In this document: piece by piece, positions 34,026 to 42,430 of the stretch
Layout of the letters: each line of letters opens with the position of its first letter
Position numbering within the stretch: the first letter of the stretch is position 1
NCBI RefSeq assembly: GCF_001984575.1
Contig: NZ_LZNS01000001.1
Coordinates: forward strand, 5,129,677 to 5,193,676
DNA: 64,000 nucleotides
Source of the DNA: Streptomyces sp. MP131-18
Lineage (GTDB): Bacteria; Actinomycetota; Actinomycetes; Streptomycetales; Streptomycetaceae
Direction of reading: 5' to 3'
Position numbers and translations under genes: made by a program
Notes under the pieces: model-generated
Databases searched by the model: none
The model's input: only the letters and a program-made list of their open reading frames with translations
Told to the model about the DNA's origin: nothing

Positions 34026-36389
34026 GTGAACGAGGGAAAACGATCCATAAGATCGAGAACCGCCGCCGTGGCAACAGCCGTTGCGGCCATGGGAGCGGCC
34101 GTCCTGGTGCCGGCGGGTGCCGCGCAGGCGCAGCCGCCCGCGGACGTGGACGAAGGCCCGCGGGACGCGCGGGCGTTCGCCGCGTCTCCCGAGCTCGACA
34201 ACCCGCTGGGTGACAAGCGGGAGGTACAGCGGCAGCAGGCGGCACAGGAGCTGATCTCCGGCCGCGCGGACGCCCGTACCCTGGGCGGCTCCGAGGTGGT
34301 GGAGCTGAGCGACGGCGAGTTCGTGGAGACCGCCACCACCGGCACCGACAAGATCTTCACCGTGCTGGTGGAGTTCGGCGACGAGATCGACCCCGAGTTC
34401 GGGGGCGACCCGGGCCCGCGGGTCAACGAGATCGCGGAGCCGGACCGGGAGAACGACAACACCACCATCTGGCAGGAGGACTTCGACCGCCAGTACTACG
34501 AGGACATCTACTATTCGGAGGACCCCGACGTCCCGTCGGTGAAGCAGTACTTCGAGAGCCAGTCCTCCGGCCGCTACTCGGTGGACGGCCATGTCACCGA
34601 CTGGGTGCGGGTCGACTACAACGAGGCCAGGTACGGCAACAACGCCTGCGGCTCCAACGTCTGCGCCTCGGTGTGGGACGTCGTCGCCGACGGCGTCAAC
34701 GCCTGGTACGAGGGGCAGCTCGCGGCGGGCGCGACGCCCGAGGAACTGGCCGCCACGCTCGCCGAGTACGACGTGCAGGACCGCTACGACCACGACGGCG
34801 ACGGCGACTTCAACGAGCCCGACGGCTACCTGGACCACTTCCAGGTCGTGCACGCGGGCGAGGACGAGTCGGCGGGCGGCGGCGCGCAGGGCGAGGACGC
34901 CATCTGGGCGCACCGCTGGTACGCGTTCAACGACCAGATCGGCCACACCGGTCCCGAGAACAACCTGGCCGGCGGCACGCAGATCGCCGACACCGGCCTC
35001 TGGGTCGGCGACTACACGATCCAGCCGGAGAACGGCGGAGTCGGCGTGTTCGCGCACGAGTTCGCGCACGACCTGGGGCTGCCCGACCTGTACGACACGC
35101 AGGGCGGCGAGAACGGCACCGGCTTCTGGTCGGCGATGTCCTCGGGCTCCTGGCTCGGCCCCGGCGACGGCACGATCGGCGAGCTGCCGAACGACATGGG
35201 CCCGTGGGAGAAGTTGCAACTGGGCTGGCTCGACTACGACGTTGCGCAGGCCGCGACCCGTTCGACGCACCGGCTCGGCCCGTCCGCCCTCACCTACCCC
35301 GAGGGCGAGGACCGCCGCGAATCGCAGGCCCTGGTGGTCGAACTGCCGGAGAAGACCGTCACCACCGACATCCACCCGCCCGCGGAGGGCGAGGCGCAGT
35401 GGTGGAGCGGCTCGGGCGACGACCTGAACAACACCCTGGCGCGCACGGTCGATCTGTCCTCGGCTTCCACGGCCTCGCTCGACCTGAGCGGCTGGTGGAG
35501 CATCGAGGAGGGCTACGACTTCCTGTACGCCGAGGCGTCCTCGGACGGCGGCAGCACGTGGACCCCGCTGGACGGCACGGCGGACGGCGAGCCGCTGCCG
35601 CGCGACGGCGCGGACCGCCCGACGCTGACCGGGGAGTCGGGCGGCGACGTGGCGCTGTCCTACCCGCTGGACGCCTACGCGGGCGGGACGGTGGACATCC
35701 GGTTCCGCTACCAGACGGACGGTTCTGCGACGCAAACCGGCTTCACGGCGGACGAGATCACGGTGACCGCCGACGGCGAGCCGGTCTTCTCGGACAACGC
35801 GGAGGACGGCGAGGGCGATTGGGCCGTCGACGGCTTCAGCGTCGTCGGGGCCTCCGTCACGGGCGATTACCCGCAGTACTACCTCGTGGAGAACCGTCAG
35901 TACGTCGGCTACGACGACACGCTGCGCACCGGCCCGTACAACTTCGGCTGGGTGACGGACCGGCCCGACTGGGTGGAGCACTTCTCCTACCAGGACGGGA
36001 TGCTGGTGTGGCTGTGGGACACCTCGCAGTCGGACAACAACACCAGCCAGCACCCGGGCGAAGGGCTCGTTCTGCCGGTCGACGCGCACCCGGAGGCCGA
36101 CCACTGGTCGGACGGCAGTCTGATGCGCAACCGCATCCAGACCAGGGACGCGTCGTTCAGCAGGGACCGCACGCCGGAGCTGACGCTGCATCAGGAGGGC
36201 GAGGCGACGGTGCTGCCCGCGCAGCGCGGGGCGCCGGTCTTCGACGACCGCAGGGGCACGTACTGGGACGAGGCGAACCCGCAGAACAGCGTCGTGGTCC
36301 CGGACACCAACACCAAGATCACTCTGGTCCATGAGCCGCGGAACGCGGAGCGGCCGATCACGGTGCGGGTGAGCCCGAGCGGAAGGTGA
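34026..36389 (+). CDS. Secreted M6-family metalloprotease (immune inhibitor A type)
   Basis: A 787-residue secreted zinc endopeptidase. A Sec signal peptide (about residues 1-36, Arg-rich start then AVATAVAAMGAAVLVPAG, cleavage near AQA) is followed by a pro-region and the catalytic domain. The zinc site is FAHEFAHDLGLPDLYDTQ with the HExxH near 343, followed by the conserved GFWSAMSSGSWLG that supplies the Met-turn region. C-terminal beta-rich domains (from about 455) resemble MAM/carbohydrate-like modules of InhA. The GTG start at 34026 lies behind GGGGAGG; an upstream in-frame ATG would add residues ahead of the signal peptide. It is a single-gene transcript with its own terminator. Confidence 0.92.
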   Translation: MNEGKRSIRSRTAAVATAVAAMGAAVLVPAGAAQAQPPADVDEGPRDARAFAASPELDNPLGDKREVQRQQAAQELISGRADARTLGGSEVVELSDGEFVETATTGTDKIFTVLVEFGDEIDPEFGGDPGPRVNEIAEPDRENDNTTIWQEDFDRQYYEDIYYSEDPDVPSVKQYFESQSSGRYSVDGHVTDWVRVDYNEARYGNNACGSNVCASVWDVVADGVNAWYEGQLAAGATPEELAATLAEYDVQDRYDHDGDGDFNEPDGYLDHFQVVHAGEDESAGGGAQGEDAIWAHRWYAFNDQIGHTGPENNLAGGTQIADTGLWVGDYTIQPENGGVGVFAHEFAHDLGLPDLYDTQGGENGTGFWSAMSSGSWLGPGDGTIGELPNDMGPWEKLQLGWLDYDVAQAATRSTHRLGPSALTYPEGEDRRESQALVVELPEKTVTTDIHPPAEGEAQWWSGSGDDLNNTLARTVDLSSASTASLDLSGWWSIEEGYDFLYAEASSDGGSTWTPLDGTADGEPLPRDGADRPTLTGESGGDVALSYPLDAYAGGTVDIRFRYQTDGSATQTGFTADEITVTADGEPVFSDNAEDGEGDWAVDGFSVVGASVTGDYPQYYLVENRQYVGYDDTLRTGPYNFGWVTDRPDWVEHFSYQDGMLVWLWDTSQSDNNTSQHPGEGLVLPVDAHPEADHWSDGSLMRNRIQTRDASFSRDRTPELTLHQEGEATVLPAQRGAPVFDDRRGTYWDEANPQNSVVVPDTNTKITLVHEPRNAERPITVRVSPSGR

Positions 36390-36464
36390 GAAAACGGTCA
36401 CTCTCCGTCGATATCTGACGGGTGCTGATCTTATCTGACGCAAAGGTGCAGGTCAGAGCGCATT

Positions 36465-36495
36465 TCGGCCGCCGCCCTCGACGGGCGGCGGCCGA
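36465..36495 (+). terminator. Terminator after the M6 protease gene
   Basis: A perfect 13-bp stem, TCGGCCGCCGCCC (36465-36477) with its complement at 36483-36495 and a TCGAC loop. Direct repeats of ATCTGACG occur between the stop codon and this stem (36413 and 36433). Confidence 0.8.
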
Positions 36496-36554
36496 TGGCG
36501 TAAGGATGTCGGGGTCCGTTTTACCGCGTCCGGAGTCGATGAGAAGGTGACCCC

Positions 36555-36872
36555 ATGGCCGAAGGAGGCTTCGTCCGGCTGCCCGACGGCAGCGTCGTCG
36601 TCGCGCTCGCCCTGCCCCGCCCCGGTGCCCCGGGCCGCGCCGTCCGCGTGCTGGTGCACGCGGCGAACCGCTCGCGCGCCCTGACCCGCCTGCGGAACCT
36701 GGGCCTGCGCGCGGCCCACCTGCGGGGGAACGGCGCCCCGCCCACCCCGGACGAGATCTCGGCCGTGCTGTACCACCCCGAGGGCGTCGTCTGGCGCTCG
36801 GCCGCGGGGGACGCCACGGAGAGCTGGCATCCGATCACACACCTGCTGGGGCACCGCCGGGCGGCGGCGTGA
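36555..36872 (+). CDS. Conserved hypothetical protein (105 aa)
   Basis: A 105-residue soluble protein with an Arg/Ala/Leu-rich middle and no membrane segment, signal peptide or metal motif. It starts at ATG 36555 behind GAGAAGGTGA. The order LPDGSVVVALALPRPG, VLVHAANRSRALTRLRNLGL and DEISAVLYHPEGVVWR suggests a small alpha/beta fold. I recall similar short proteins next to the M6 protease in other streptomycetes but cannot name a family. No function is assigned. Confidence 0.7.
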   Translation: MAEGGFVRLPDGSVVVALALPRPGAPGRAVRVLVHAANRSRALTRLRNLGLRAAHLRGNGAPPTPDEISAVLYHPEGVVWRSAAGDATESWHPITHLLGHRRAAA

Positions 36873-36929
36873 GACCACGGGACCGCGCCGTGCCCCGTTC
36901 GGCCTAGCCGGTCCGCCCAGCCGGTCCGC

Positions 36930-37099
36930 CTAGGCCCTGTCCGGCCGATCTTGCCGGGCCCGCGACGCCAGCTACGGCACCTCGCTGCGTTACCGAATCG
37001 CGCGAATACGGACAGGTATGAGCTGCGATCCGGCGCCTTGCGATGCACCGCATCTGACGCCGCGGGCTTATCCGACAAGATCGACAGGACAGGACCTAG
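36930..37099. mobile_element. MITE-like element with 24-bp imperfect terminal inverted repeats
   Basis: The left end CTAGGCCCTGTCCGGCCGAT (then CTTG) and the inverted right end agree at 21 of 24 positions, and both outer edges read CTAG. The 170-bp interior has no open frame and a composition unlike the flanks. Its right-hand CTA provides the stop codon of the nicotinamidase gene on the minus strand. Related sequences occur as dispersed repeats in Streptomyces genomes as I recall. No transposase is present, so it would depend on one elsewhere. Confidence 0.7.
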
Positions 37100-37686
37100 T
37101 CGGCGACGACCGGTTTCCCGGCCAGCTCCACGCCGCCCGCCGCCAGCTCGCGCAGCGCCGCGTCCACCGACTCGCGGGCCACCCCGGCCGTCAGGCCGAG
37201 CAGGACGCGGGTCTCGAAGCCCTCGGCGGCGGCGTCGAGCGCCGTGGCCCGCACACAGTGGTCGGTGGCGATGCCCACCACGTCGACGGCGTCCACGCCG
37301 TGGGCGCGCAGCCAGTCCGCCAGCTTGGTCCCGGCCTCGTCGCTGCCCTCGAAGCCGCTGTACGCGGCCGCGTAGGCGCCCTTGTCGAAGCAGGCGTCGA
37401 CGGCGCCCGAGCTGACGGCGGGCGCGAAATTCGGGTGGAACCCGGCGCCCTCGGTGCCGGCCACGCAGTGCGTTGGCCAGGAGTGCGCGAAGTCGGGGTG
37501 GTCGGAGAAGTGGTCACCGGGCGCGACGTGGTGATCGCGCGTGGCCACCACGTGCCGGTACTCGGCGGTGGCCGCGCCGATCAGGTCCGTGATGGCGGCG
37601 GCGACGTCCGCGCCGCCCGCGACGGCGAGACTGCCGCCCTCGCAGAAGTCGTTCTGTACGTCGACGACGATCAATGCGCGGTGCAT
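37096..37686 (-). CDS. pncA: Nicotinamidase
   Basis: A 196-residue isochorismatase-fold amidohydrolase converting nicotinamide to nicotinate for NAD salvage. The Asp-Lys-Cys catalytic triad is visible: Asp in LIVVDVQNDF, Lys in CFDKGAYAAAYS and Cys in GIATDHCVRAT. The metal-binding Asp-His positions (VATRDHH) are also present. It is 43 nt downstream of pncB on the same strand, forming a salvage operon. ATG 37686 is used; GTG 37695 is possible. The normal end appears slightly altered, as the stop codon lies in the end of the MITE-like element, so the last residues (KPVVAD) may be insertion-derived. Confidence 0.93.
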   Translation of the reverse strand: MHRALIVVDVQNDFCEGGSLAVAGGADVAAAITDLIGAATAEYRHVVATRDHHVAPGDHFSDHPDFAHSWPTHCVAGTEGAGFHPNFAPAVSSGAVDACFDKGAYAAAYSGFEGSDEAGTKLADWLRAHGVDAVDVVGIATDHCVRATALDAAAEGFETRVLLGLTAGVARESVDAALRELAAGGVELAGKPVVAD

Positions 37687-37738
37687 GGCGGACACACCCT
37701 TTCGAAAGCGGCGGACGGGCGGCTGATGAGCAGCGTAG

Positions 37739-39088
37739 TCACGGAGTGGCCCCCACGTAACGCGTCGGCAGGACCGGCTCGCCGCGGGACAGCTGAGTGG
37801 CCGAGAGCGGCAGCCGGCCGCGGGCCTGGGTGTGGCGTTCGCGCGCGGCGTCCAGCGTCTCCCTGGCGACCGCGCGGCCGTCCCGCATCAGCTCCACGGC
37901 CACCTGCCGCCCGGCCAGCTCCTCCGGCACCGGGCCCGTGCCGACGACCTCGGCCTCGGCGATGCCCAGCCCGTCGGCGGGCCGTGCGGCCCACTTCCGC
38001 CCGCCGACGGACAGCTTGCCGCCCAGCGACTTCTTGGCGACCGGCACCAGCGGCGCGTCCCGCCCCTCGCCGGAGGCGCGGGCGACCAGCTTGTAGACCA
38101 TCGAGCACGTCGGGTGCCCGCTGCCGGTGACCAGCCGCGTGCCGACGCCGTACGCGTCCACCGGAGCGGCGGCGAGCGAGGCGATGGCGTACTCGTCGAG
38201 GTCGCTGGTGACGACGATCCTGGCGTCGTGCGCGCCCAGCTCGTCCAGCTGCTGCCGCACCCGGTGGGCGACGACCAGCAGGTCGCCCGAGTCGATGCGG
38301 ACGGCGCCCAGCCCGGGCCCCGCGACCTCCACGGCGGTCCTGACGGCCTCGGGCACGTCGTAGGTGTCCACGAGCAGCGTCGTGCCCGCGCCGAGCGAGT
38401 CCACCTGGGCGGCGAACGCCTCGCGCTCGGAGTCGTGCAGGAGCGTGAAGGCGTGCGCGCTGGTGCCCGCGGTCGGGATGCCGTAGCGGAACCCGGCGGC
38501 CAGGTCGGAGGTGGACGAGAAGCCGCCGATGTACGCGGCGCGCGAGGCCGCGACGGCGGCCAGCTCGTGCGTACGCCGTGCGCCCATCTCGATCAGCGGC
38601 CGGCCGTGCGCCGCGACGGCCATCCGGGACGCGGCGGCGGCGACGGCGGAGTCGTGGTTGAGGATCGACAGGATCACCGTCTCCAGCAGTACGCACTCGG
38701 CGAACGTGCCCTCGACGGTCATGATCGGCGAGCCGGGGAAGTAGACCTCGCCCTCCGGGTAGCCGTGGATCTCGCCGGCGAACCGGTAGTCGGCGAGCCA
38801 GTCCGCGGTCGGCTCGTCGACGACGTCCTGCTCGCGCAGGAAGCCGAGCAGGGCCGGCTCGAAGCGGAAGTTCTCCACGGCGTCGAGCACGCGCCCCGTG
38901 CCGGCCACGACGCCGTATCTGCGGCCCTCGGGGAGCCGGCGGGTGAAGACCTCGAAGACGGACCGCCGGTGGGCCGTGCCGGCGCGGAGCGCGGCCTGGA
39001 GCATGGTCAGCTCGTACTGGTCGGTGAAGAGCGCGGTCGAGGGCACCGTCACCGGCAGGGCCCCTCCGGCGTCGTTCGTCACATCCAT
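37739..39088 (-). CDS. pncB: Nicotinate phosphoribosyltransferase
   Basis: A 449-residue enzyme making nicotinate mononucleotide from nicotinate and PRPP, the step after PncA. Family features are TDQYELTMLQAALRAGTAHR (about residues 22-41), the VLLETVILSILNHDSA block (about 136-151) with the active-site region FSSTSDLAAGFRYGIPTAGT (about 195-214) and IRIDSGDLLV (about 260-275). It is first in a pncB-pncA operon and divergent from clpS. The palindrome TCGTCAG-T-CTGACGA lies 22 bp upstream, in a position fit for a transcriptional repressor. The start MDVTNDAGG is the only reasonable one. Confidence 0.94.
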   Translation of the reverse strand: MDVTNDAGGALPVTVPSTALFTDQYELTMLQAALRAGTAHRRSVFEVFTRRLPEGRRYGVVAGTGRVLDAVENFRFEPALLGFLREQDVVDEPTADWLADYRFAGEIHGYPEGEVYFPGSPIMTVEGTFAECVLLETVILSILNHDSAVAAAASRMAVAAHGRPLIEMGARRTHELAAVAASRAAYIGGFSSTSDLAAGFRYGIPTAGTSAHAFTLLHDSEREAFAAQVDSLGAGTTLLVDTYDVPEAVRTAVEVAGPGLGAVRIDSGDLLVVAHRVRQQLDELGAHDARIVVTSDLDEYAIASLAAAPVDAYGVGTRLVTGSGHPTCSMVYKLVARASGEGRDAPLVPVAKKSLGGKLSVGGRKWAARPADGLGIAEAEVVGTGPVPEELAGRQVAVELMRDGRAVARETLDAARERHTQARGRLPLSATQLSRGEPVLPTRYVGATP

Positions 39089-39109
39089 GGCTCCAGCCTA
39101 CCTCTAATC

Positions 39110-39124
39110 TCGTCAGTCTGACGA
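39110..39124. promoter_or_regulatory. 15-bp perfect palindrome between pncB and clpS
   Basis: TCGTCAG-T-CTGACGA, with AT-rich flanks, is centred about 29 bp before the pncB start and 90 bp before clpS. NAD salvage genes in actinobacteria are controlled by NrtR or NadQ-type repressors binding palindromes at this place; which one acts here cannot be decided by eye. Confidence 0.55.
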
Positions 39125-39206
39125 TATGGGGGTGGCCGGGCCCCCGCGCGTGCCGTCCGGCCGGGCCGTTTGGGCTTGTGGGCGGGGTAGGTGGCAGCAT
39201 GGGGGT

Positions 39207-39509
39207 GTGAGTGCCATCCCCATGGAGATCGAGCGCACGGAGTCGGAGCAGGCGCCCGCCGAGCAGGCGGCGCCGGACGTCCCATGGGTCACGATCGTGC
39301 ACAACGATCCGGTGAATCTGATGAGTTATGTGACCTACGTGTTCCAGGCCTATTTCGGCTATTCGAAGGACAAGGCCAAAAAGCTCATGCTGGACGTTCA
39401 TCACAAAGGCCGCGCGATCGTTTCGCAGGGCAGTCGTGAAGAAATGGAGCGGGACGTGCAGGCCATGCACGGGTACGGGCTGTGGGCGACGCTTCAGCAG
39501 GATCGCTGA
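39207..39509 (+). CDS. clpS: ClpS adaptor protein
   Basis: A 100-residue adaptor that delivers N-degron proteins to ClpCP/ClpAP. The ClpS core is intact: VPWVTIVHNDPVNLMSYVTY contains the conserved Asn-Asp pair that binds the N-degron, followed by the VHHKGRAIV and EMERDVQAMHGYGLWAT blocks. GTG 39207 is the favoured start by comparison with other streptomycete ClpS proteins; ATG 39222 is possible. Its stop overlaps the ATG of the DUF2017 gene (TGATG), so the two are translationally coupled. It diverges from pncB. Confidence 0.94.
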   Translation: MSAIPMEIERTESEQAPAEQAAPDVPWVTIVHNDPVNLMSYVTYVFQAYFGYSKDKAKKLMLDVHHKGRAIVSQGSREEMERDVQAMHGYGLWATLQQDR

Positions 39510-40108
39510 TGGCCGGGTATTTCGAGCCGGCCGGAGACGGGGCGGCGATCGCGCTCGACGAGGTCGAGATCTCGATTCTCCGGAGTCTGGCCATGCAGCT
39601 GCTGGAGCTGATCGGTCCGGATGGCGGACCGGGGGACAGTGACGATCCGCTGGACGCGCTGTTCCACGAGGGGCCGGACCAGCCGCCGGACGACCCCGCG
39701 CTCGCCCGCCTCTTCCCCGACGCCTACGGCGAGCCCGGCCGCGTGCAGGACGAGGAAACCCGGCGGCTGGCCGCCGAGTTCCGCCGTTTCACCGAGGGTG
39801 ACCTCCGGGCCCGCAAGCGGGGCGACCTGCTCACCGTTGTCCGCAATCTGGACGCCGTTGTCCCAGAGGCCGGTGCGGCGGGCTCGGGCGGCGCGGTGCT
39901 GACGCTGAAGCCGGAGGAGTCCAGGCAGTGGCTCGGCGGGCTGAACGATTTGCGTCTCGCCATCGCCTCGCGCCTCGACATCAAGGACGACGACGGCACC
40001 GGTGAGCTGTTCGGATTGCCGGACGACGATCCGAACAAGCCGATGGTCATGGCCTACTTCTGGCTGGGCGGTCTCCAGGAATCTCTGGTGGAGACTCTTC
40101 TTCCGTGA
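39509..40108 (+). CDS. DUF2017 family protein
   Basis: A 199-residue, mostly helical, soluble protein of the actinobacterial DUF2017 family (MAGYFEPAGDGAAIALDEVE). The Leu-rich helix ILRSLAMQLLELIG, the acidic DDPLDALFHEGPDQPPDDPA segment and RPLFPDAY-like motif (ARLFPDAYGEP) are typical. Tight coupling to clpS across this phylum suggests a role in ClpS-dependent proteolysis, but no activity is known. Starting at 39509 shares a base with the clpS stop. Confidence 0.87.
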   Translation: MAGYFEPAGDGAAIALDEVEISILRSLAMQLLELIGPDGGPGDSDDPLDALFHEGPDQPPDDPALARLFPDAYGEPGRVQDEETRRLAAEFRRFTEGDLRARKRGDLLTVVRNLDAVVPEAGAAGSGGAVLTLKPEESRQWLGGLNDLRLAIASRLDIKDDDGTGELFGLPDDDPNKPMVMAYFWLGGLQESLVETLLP

Positions 40109-40113
40109 TCTTA

Positions 40114-40144
40114 TGTGATAGGACTATCGACCTTTCCTGTCACA
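40114..40144. promoter_or_regulatory. Inverted repeat upstream of the AGCS symporter gene
   Basis: TGTGATAGGA (40114-40123) and TCCTGTCACA (40135-40144) pair with one mismatch over an 11-base spacer, 22 bp before the symporter start and immediately after the DUF2017 stop. Both outer ends carry GATC nearby. This could be a terminator of clpS-DUF2017 or an operator for the symporter. Confidence 0.45.
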
Positions 40145-40165
40145 GATCAAGCCAGAGGTCGCACC

Positions 40166-41749
40166 ATGGCAAGCGAAGAATCCTGGACCGACAAGGTCGA
40201 CGAGGCGGTTAACGACGTCTTCCAACCCATCAGGGACGTTCTGTACGATGCCGTCTTCTACGACGTCAGGATCTTCGACAGCGACTTTCCGCTGATCGTC
40301 GGCTGGCTGGTGCTCGCGGGGCTCGTCTTCACCACCTACTTCGGGGTGGTGCAGTTCCGCCACCTCGGCAAGGCGCTCCGCCTGGTGCGCGGCAAGTACG
40401 ACCAGCCGGACGCCCCCGGCGAGATCAGCCACTTCCAGGCGCTGACCTCGGCCGTCTCCGGCACCGTCGGCCTCGGGAACATCGCGGGTGTCGCCATCGC
40501 CGTGTCCATCGGCGGCCCGGGCGCCACGTTCTGGATGGTCATGTGCGGCCTGCTCGGTATGGCCACCAAGTTCGTCGAGTGCACGCTGGGCGTGAAGTAC
40601 CGGGAGATCGACGAGAACGGCAAGGTCTCCGGCGGCCCCATGCACTACCTGCGCAAGGGACTGGCCGAGCGCGGCCTGCCCGGCCTCGGCAAGGTGCTGG
40701 CGCTGCTCTCCGCGGTGATGCTCCTCTTCTTCTCCTTCTTCGGCGGCAACCTCCTCCAGGTCAACCAGAGCCTGGAGCAGCTGGCCACCGCCACCGAGGA
40801 CCACACCGGCTTCTTCTCCGGCTCGGGCGGCTCCCTGCTGTTCGGCGTGCTGGTCGCCGCGCTGGCCGGCGCGGTGCTGATCGGCGGCATCCGCGCGATC
40901 GGCGAGGTCACCAGCCGGCTGGTCCCGTCCATGGCGCTGCTCTACGTCATCGCCTGCCTGATCGTCATCCTCGCCAACGCCGGGGAGGTGCCCGACGCGA
41001 TCGGCACCATCGTGAGCGAGGCGTTCAACCCCGAAGGCGTCACCGGCGGCCTCATCGGTGCCCTGATCGTCGGCTTCCAGCGCGCCGCGTTCTCCAACGA
41101 GGCCGGCATCGGCTCCGCGCCCATCGCCCACTCCGCGGTCAAGACCAAGCGCCCGGCCACCGAGGGGCTGGTCGCCCTCATCGAGCCGTTCCTCGACACG
41201 GTGGTCATCTGCACGATGACCGCCCTGACCATCGTCGTGGCGGCCGGACCGGACTACATAGCCGCCCGGGACACCGTGGCCGAGGGCGGTGAGGTGGGCG
41301 GAACGACCGTCGGCATCTCCATCACCTCCGACGCGTTCGAGACGGCCCTGCCCTGGTTCCCCGCGGTGCTGACGATCGCCGTCTTCCTCTTCGCGTTCTC
41401 CACCATCATCACGTGGGGCTACTACGGGCAGAAGGCGTGGAGCCACCTCTTCGGCGAGGGCGGCACGTCGCTGAACGTGTACCGGGTCATCTTCTGCGTG
41501 ATCACCGTCGCCGGTGCGCTGCTGTCGCTCGGCACGCTCGTCGACCTGGCGGACGCGTTCCTCTTCTCCGCCGCGGTGTGCAACATCATCGGTCTCTACC
41601 TGCTCGCCCCCGTGGTCAAGAAGGAGCTGACGAAGCTCCTCACCTACATGCGCCGGCGCGACGCCGGGGACTCGGACGAGGAGATAGAGGCGGACGAGGC
41701 GAACGAGGCCGGCGGCGCCGGCGGAGGCGTCGGCACCCTGGCGAAGTGA
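40166..41749 (+). CDS. Sodium:alanine/amino acid symporter (AGCS family)
   Basis: A 527-residue amino acid carrier driven by sodium or proton symport, in the cytoplasmic membrane. The AGCS signature is seen in EISHFQALTSAVSGTVGLGN followed by IAGVAIAVSIGGPGATFWM (about residues 89-125). Further conserved blocks are GAAFSNEAGIGSAPIAHS-like (RAAFSNEAGIGSAPIAHSAV, about 308) and the helix pair near WGYYGQKAWSHLFG. About ten membrane segments are evident, and the C-terminus is acidic (DSDEEIEADEANEAGG). The start at 40166 (MASEESWTDKV) follows the hairpin at 40114-40144. Confidence 0.93.
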   Translation: MASEESWTDKVDEAVNDVFQPIRDVLYDAVFYDVRIFDSDFPLIVGWLVLAGLVFTTYFGVVQFRHLGKALRLVRGKYDQPDAPGEISHFQALTSAVSGTVGLGNIAGVAIAVSIGGPGATFWMVMCGLLGMATKFVECTLGVKYREIDENGKVSGGPMHYLRKGLAERGLPGLGKVLALLSAVMLLFFSFFGGNLLQVNQSLEQLATATEDHTGFFSGSGGSLLFGVLVAALAGAVLIGGIRAIGEVTSRLVPSMALLYVIACLIVILANAGEVPDAIGTIVSEAFNPEGVTGGLIGALIVGFQRAAFSNEAGIGSAPIAHSAVKTKRPATEGLVALIEPFLDTVVICTMTALTIVVAAGPDYIAARDTVAEGGEVGGTTVGISITSDAFETALPWFPAVLTIAVFLFAFSTIITWGYYGQKAWSHLFGEGGTSLNVYRVIFCVITVAGALLSLGTLVDLADAFLFSAAVCNIIGLYLLAPVVKKELTKLLTYMRRRDAGDSDEEIEADEANEAGGAGGGVGTLAK

Positions 41750-41779
41750 GGCGGCGCGGCGGCGTTCTAGGCTGACCGC

Positions 41780-42196
41780 ATGCTGACCATCACGGAGGAG
41801 CTGCGCGACAAGATCATCGCGCACGCCCGCGCGGATCACCCCGATGAGGCCTGCGGGGTGATCGCCGGGCCGGCCGGGAGCGACCGGCCCGAACGGTTCA
41901 TCCCCATGCTGAACGCGGCCCGTTCGCCCACGTTCTACCAGTTCGACTCCGGTGACCTGCTGCGGCTCTACCGGGAGCTGGACGAGCGCGACGAGGACCC
42001 GGTGGTCATCTACCACTCGCACACGGCGACCGAGGCGTACCCCTCGCGCACCGACATCGCCTACGCGAACGAGCCACTGGCCCACTACGTGCTGGTCTCC
42101 ACCGCGGAGAGCGGGAACGAGGAGGGGCCCGTGTCCTTCCGCTCGTTCCGCATCGTGGAAGGAAAGGTCACCGAGGAGGAGGTGCGGTTCAGCTGA
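41780..42196 (+). CDS. mec: JAMM/Mov34 (M67) metalloprotease, Mec+-like
   Basis: A 138-residue JAMM domain protein. The zinc motif is complete: IYHSHTATEAYPSRTD contains HxH, a seven-residue gap, then S-x2-D, and the upstream catalytic Glu is present in HPDEACGVIAG. In M. tuberculosis the equivalent Mec+ hydrolyses the CysO-cysteine isopeptide-like bond to free cysteine. In other systems JAMM proteins also trim C-terminal tails of sulfur carriers. It lies 235 nt upstream of cysO with a leader ORF in between, consistent with the same pathway. Starts at ATG 41780. Confidence 0.9.
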   Translation: MLTITEELRDKIIAHARADHPDEACGVIAGPAGSDRPERFIPMLNAARSPTFYQFDSGDLLRLYRELDERDEDPVVIYHSHTATEAYPSRTDIAYANEPLAHYVLVSTAESGNEEGPVSFRSFRIVEGKVTEEEVRFS

Positions 42197-42260
42197 GACG
42201 GATGTCCGGATGCTGGAACGTTCGCTCGGGGCCGCGGCCGGGAATCGATACGATGAATCC

Positions 42261-42377
42261 ATGGTTGTCCACGACGTGAGCGATGAATGGCCGAGTGGCG
42301 GTACACCGCTGCTGGTGGCACGTCTGCACGTCGACCTGTGCCGCCTCGCCGGCTGCCTGTGTACCGCACCTCGTTGA
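42261..42377 (+). CDS. Cys-containing leader peptide upstream of cysO-cysM (putative attenuator)
   Basis: A 38-residue reading frame starting at ATG 42261, or 20 residues from GTG 42315, ending ARLHVDLCRLAGCLCTAPR. The RLHVDLCR block and Cys-x3-5-Cys-x-Cys tail match the putative leader peptides that precede sulfur-assimilation genes in actinobacteria. The three cysteine codons fall within eight codons close to the stop, so translation could report cysteinyl-tRNA supply and control cysO-cysM 54 nt downstream. Seen: frame and motif. Inferred: attenuation. I do not find a clear competing hairpin. Confidence 0.62.
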   Translation: MVVHDVSDEWPSGGTPLLVARLHVDLCRLAGCLCTAPR

Positions 42378-42430
42378 TCCGTCGCAGCTGCCCGTTCCGC
42401 AACCGCCCGTCCTCAACCAGGAGCCCCCTC

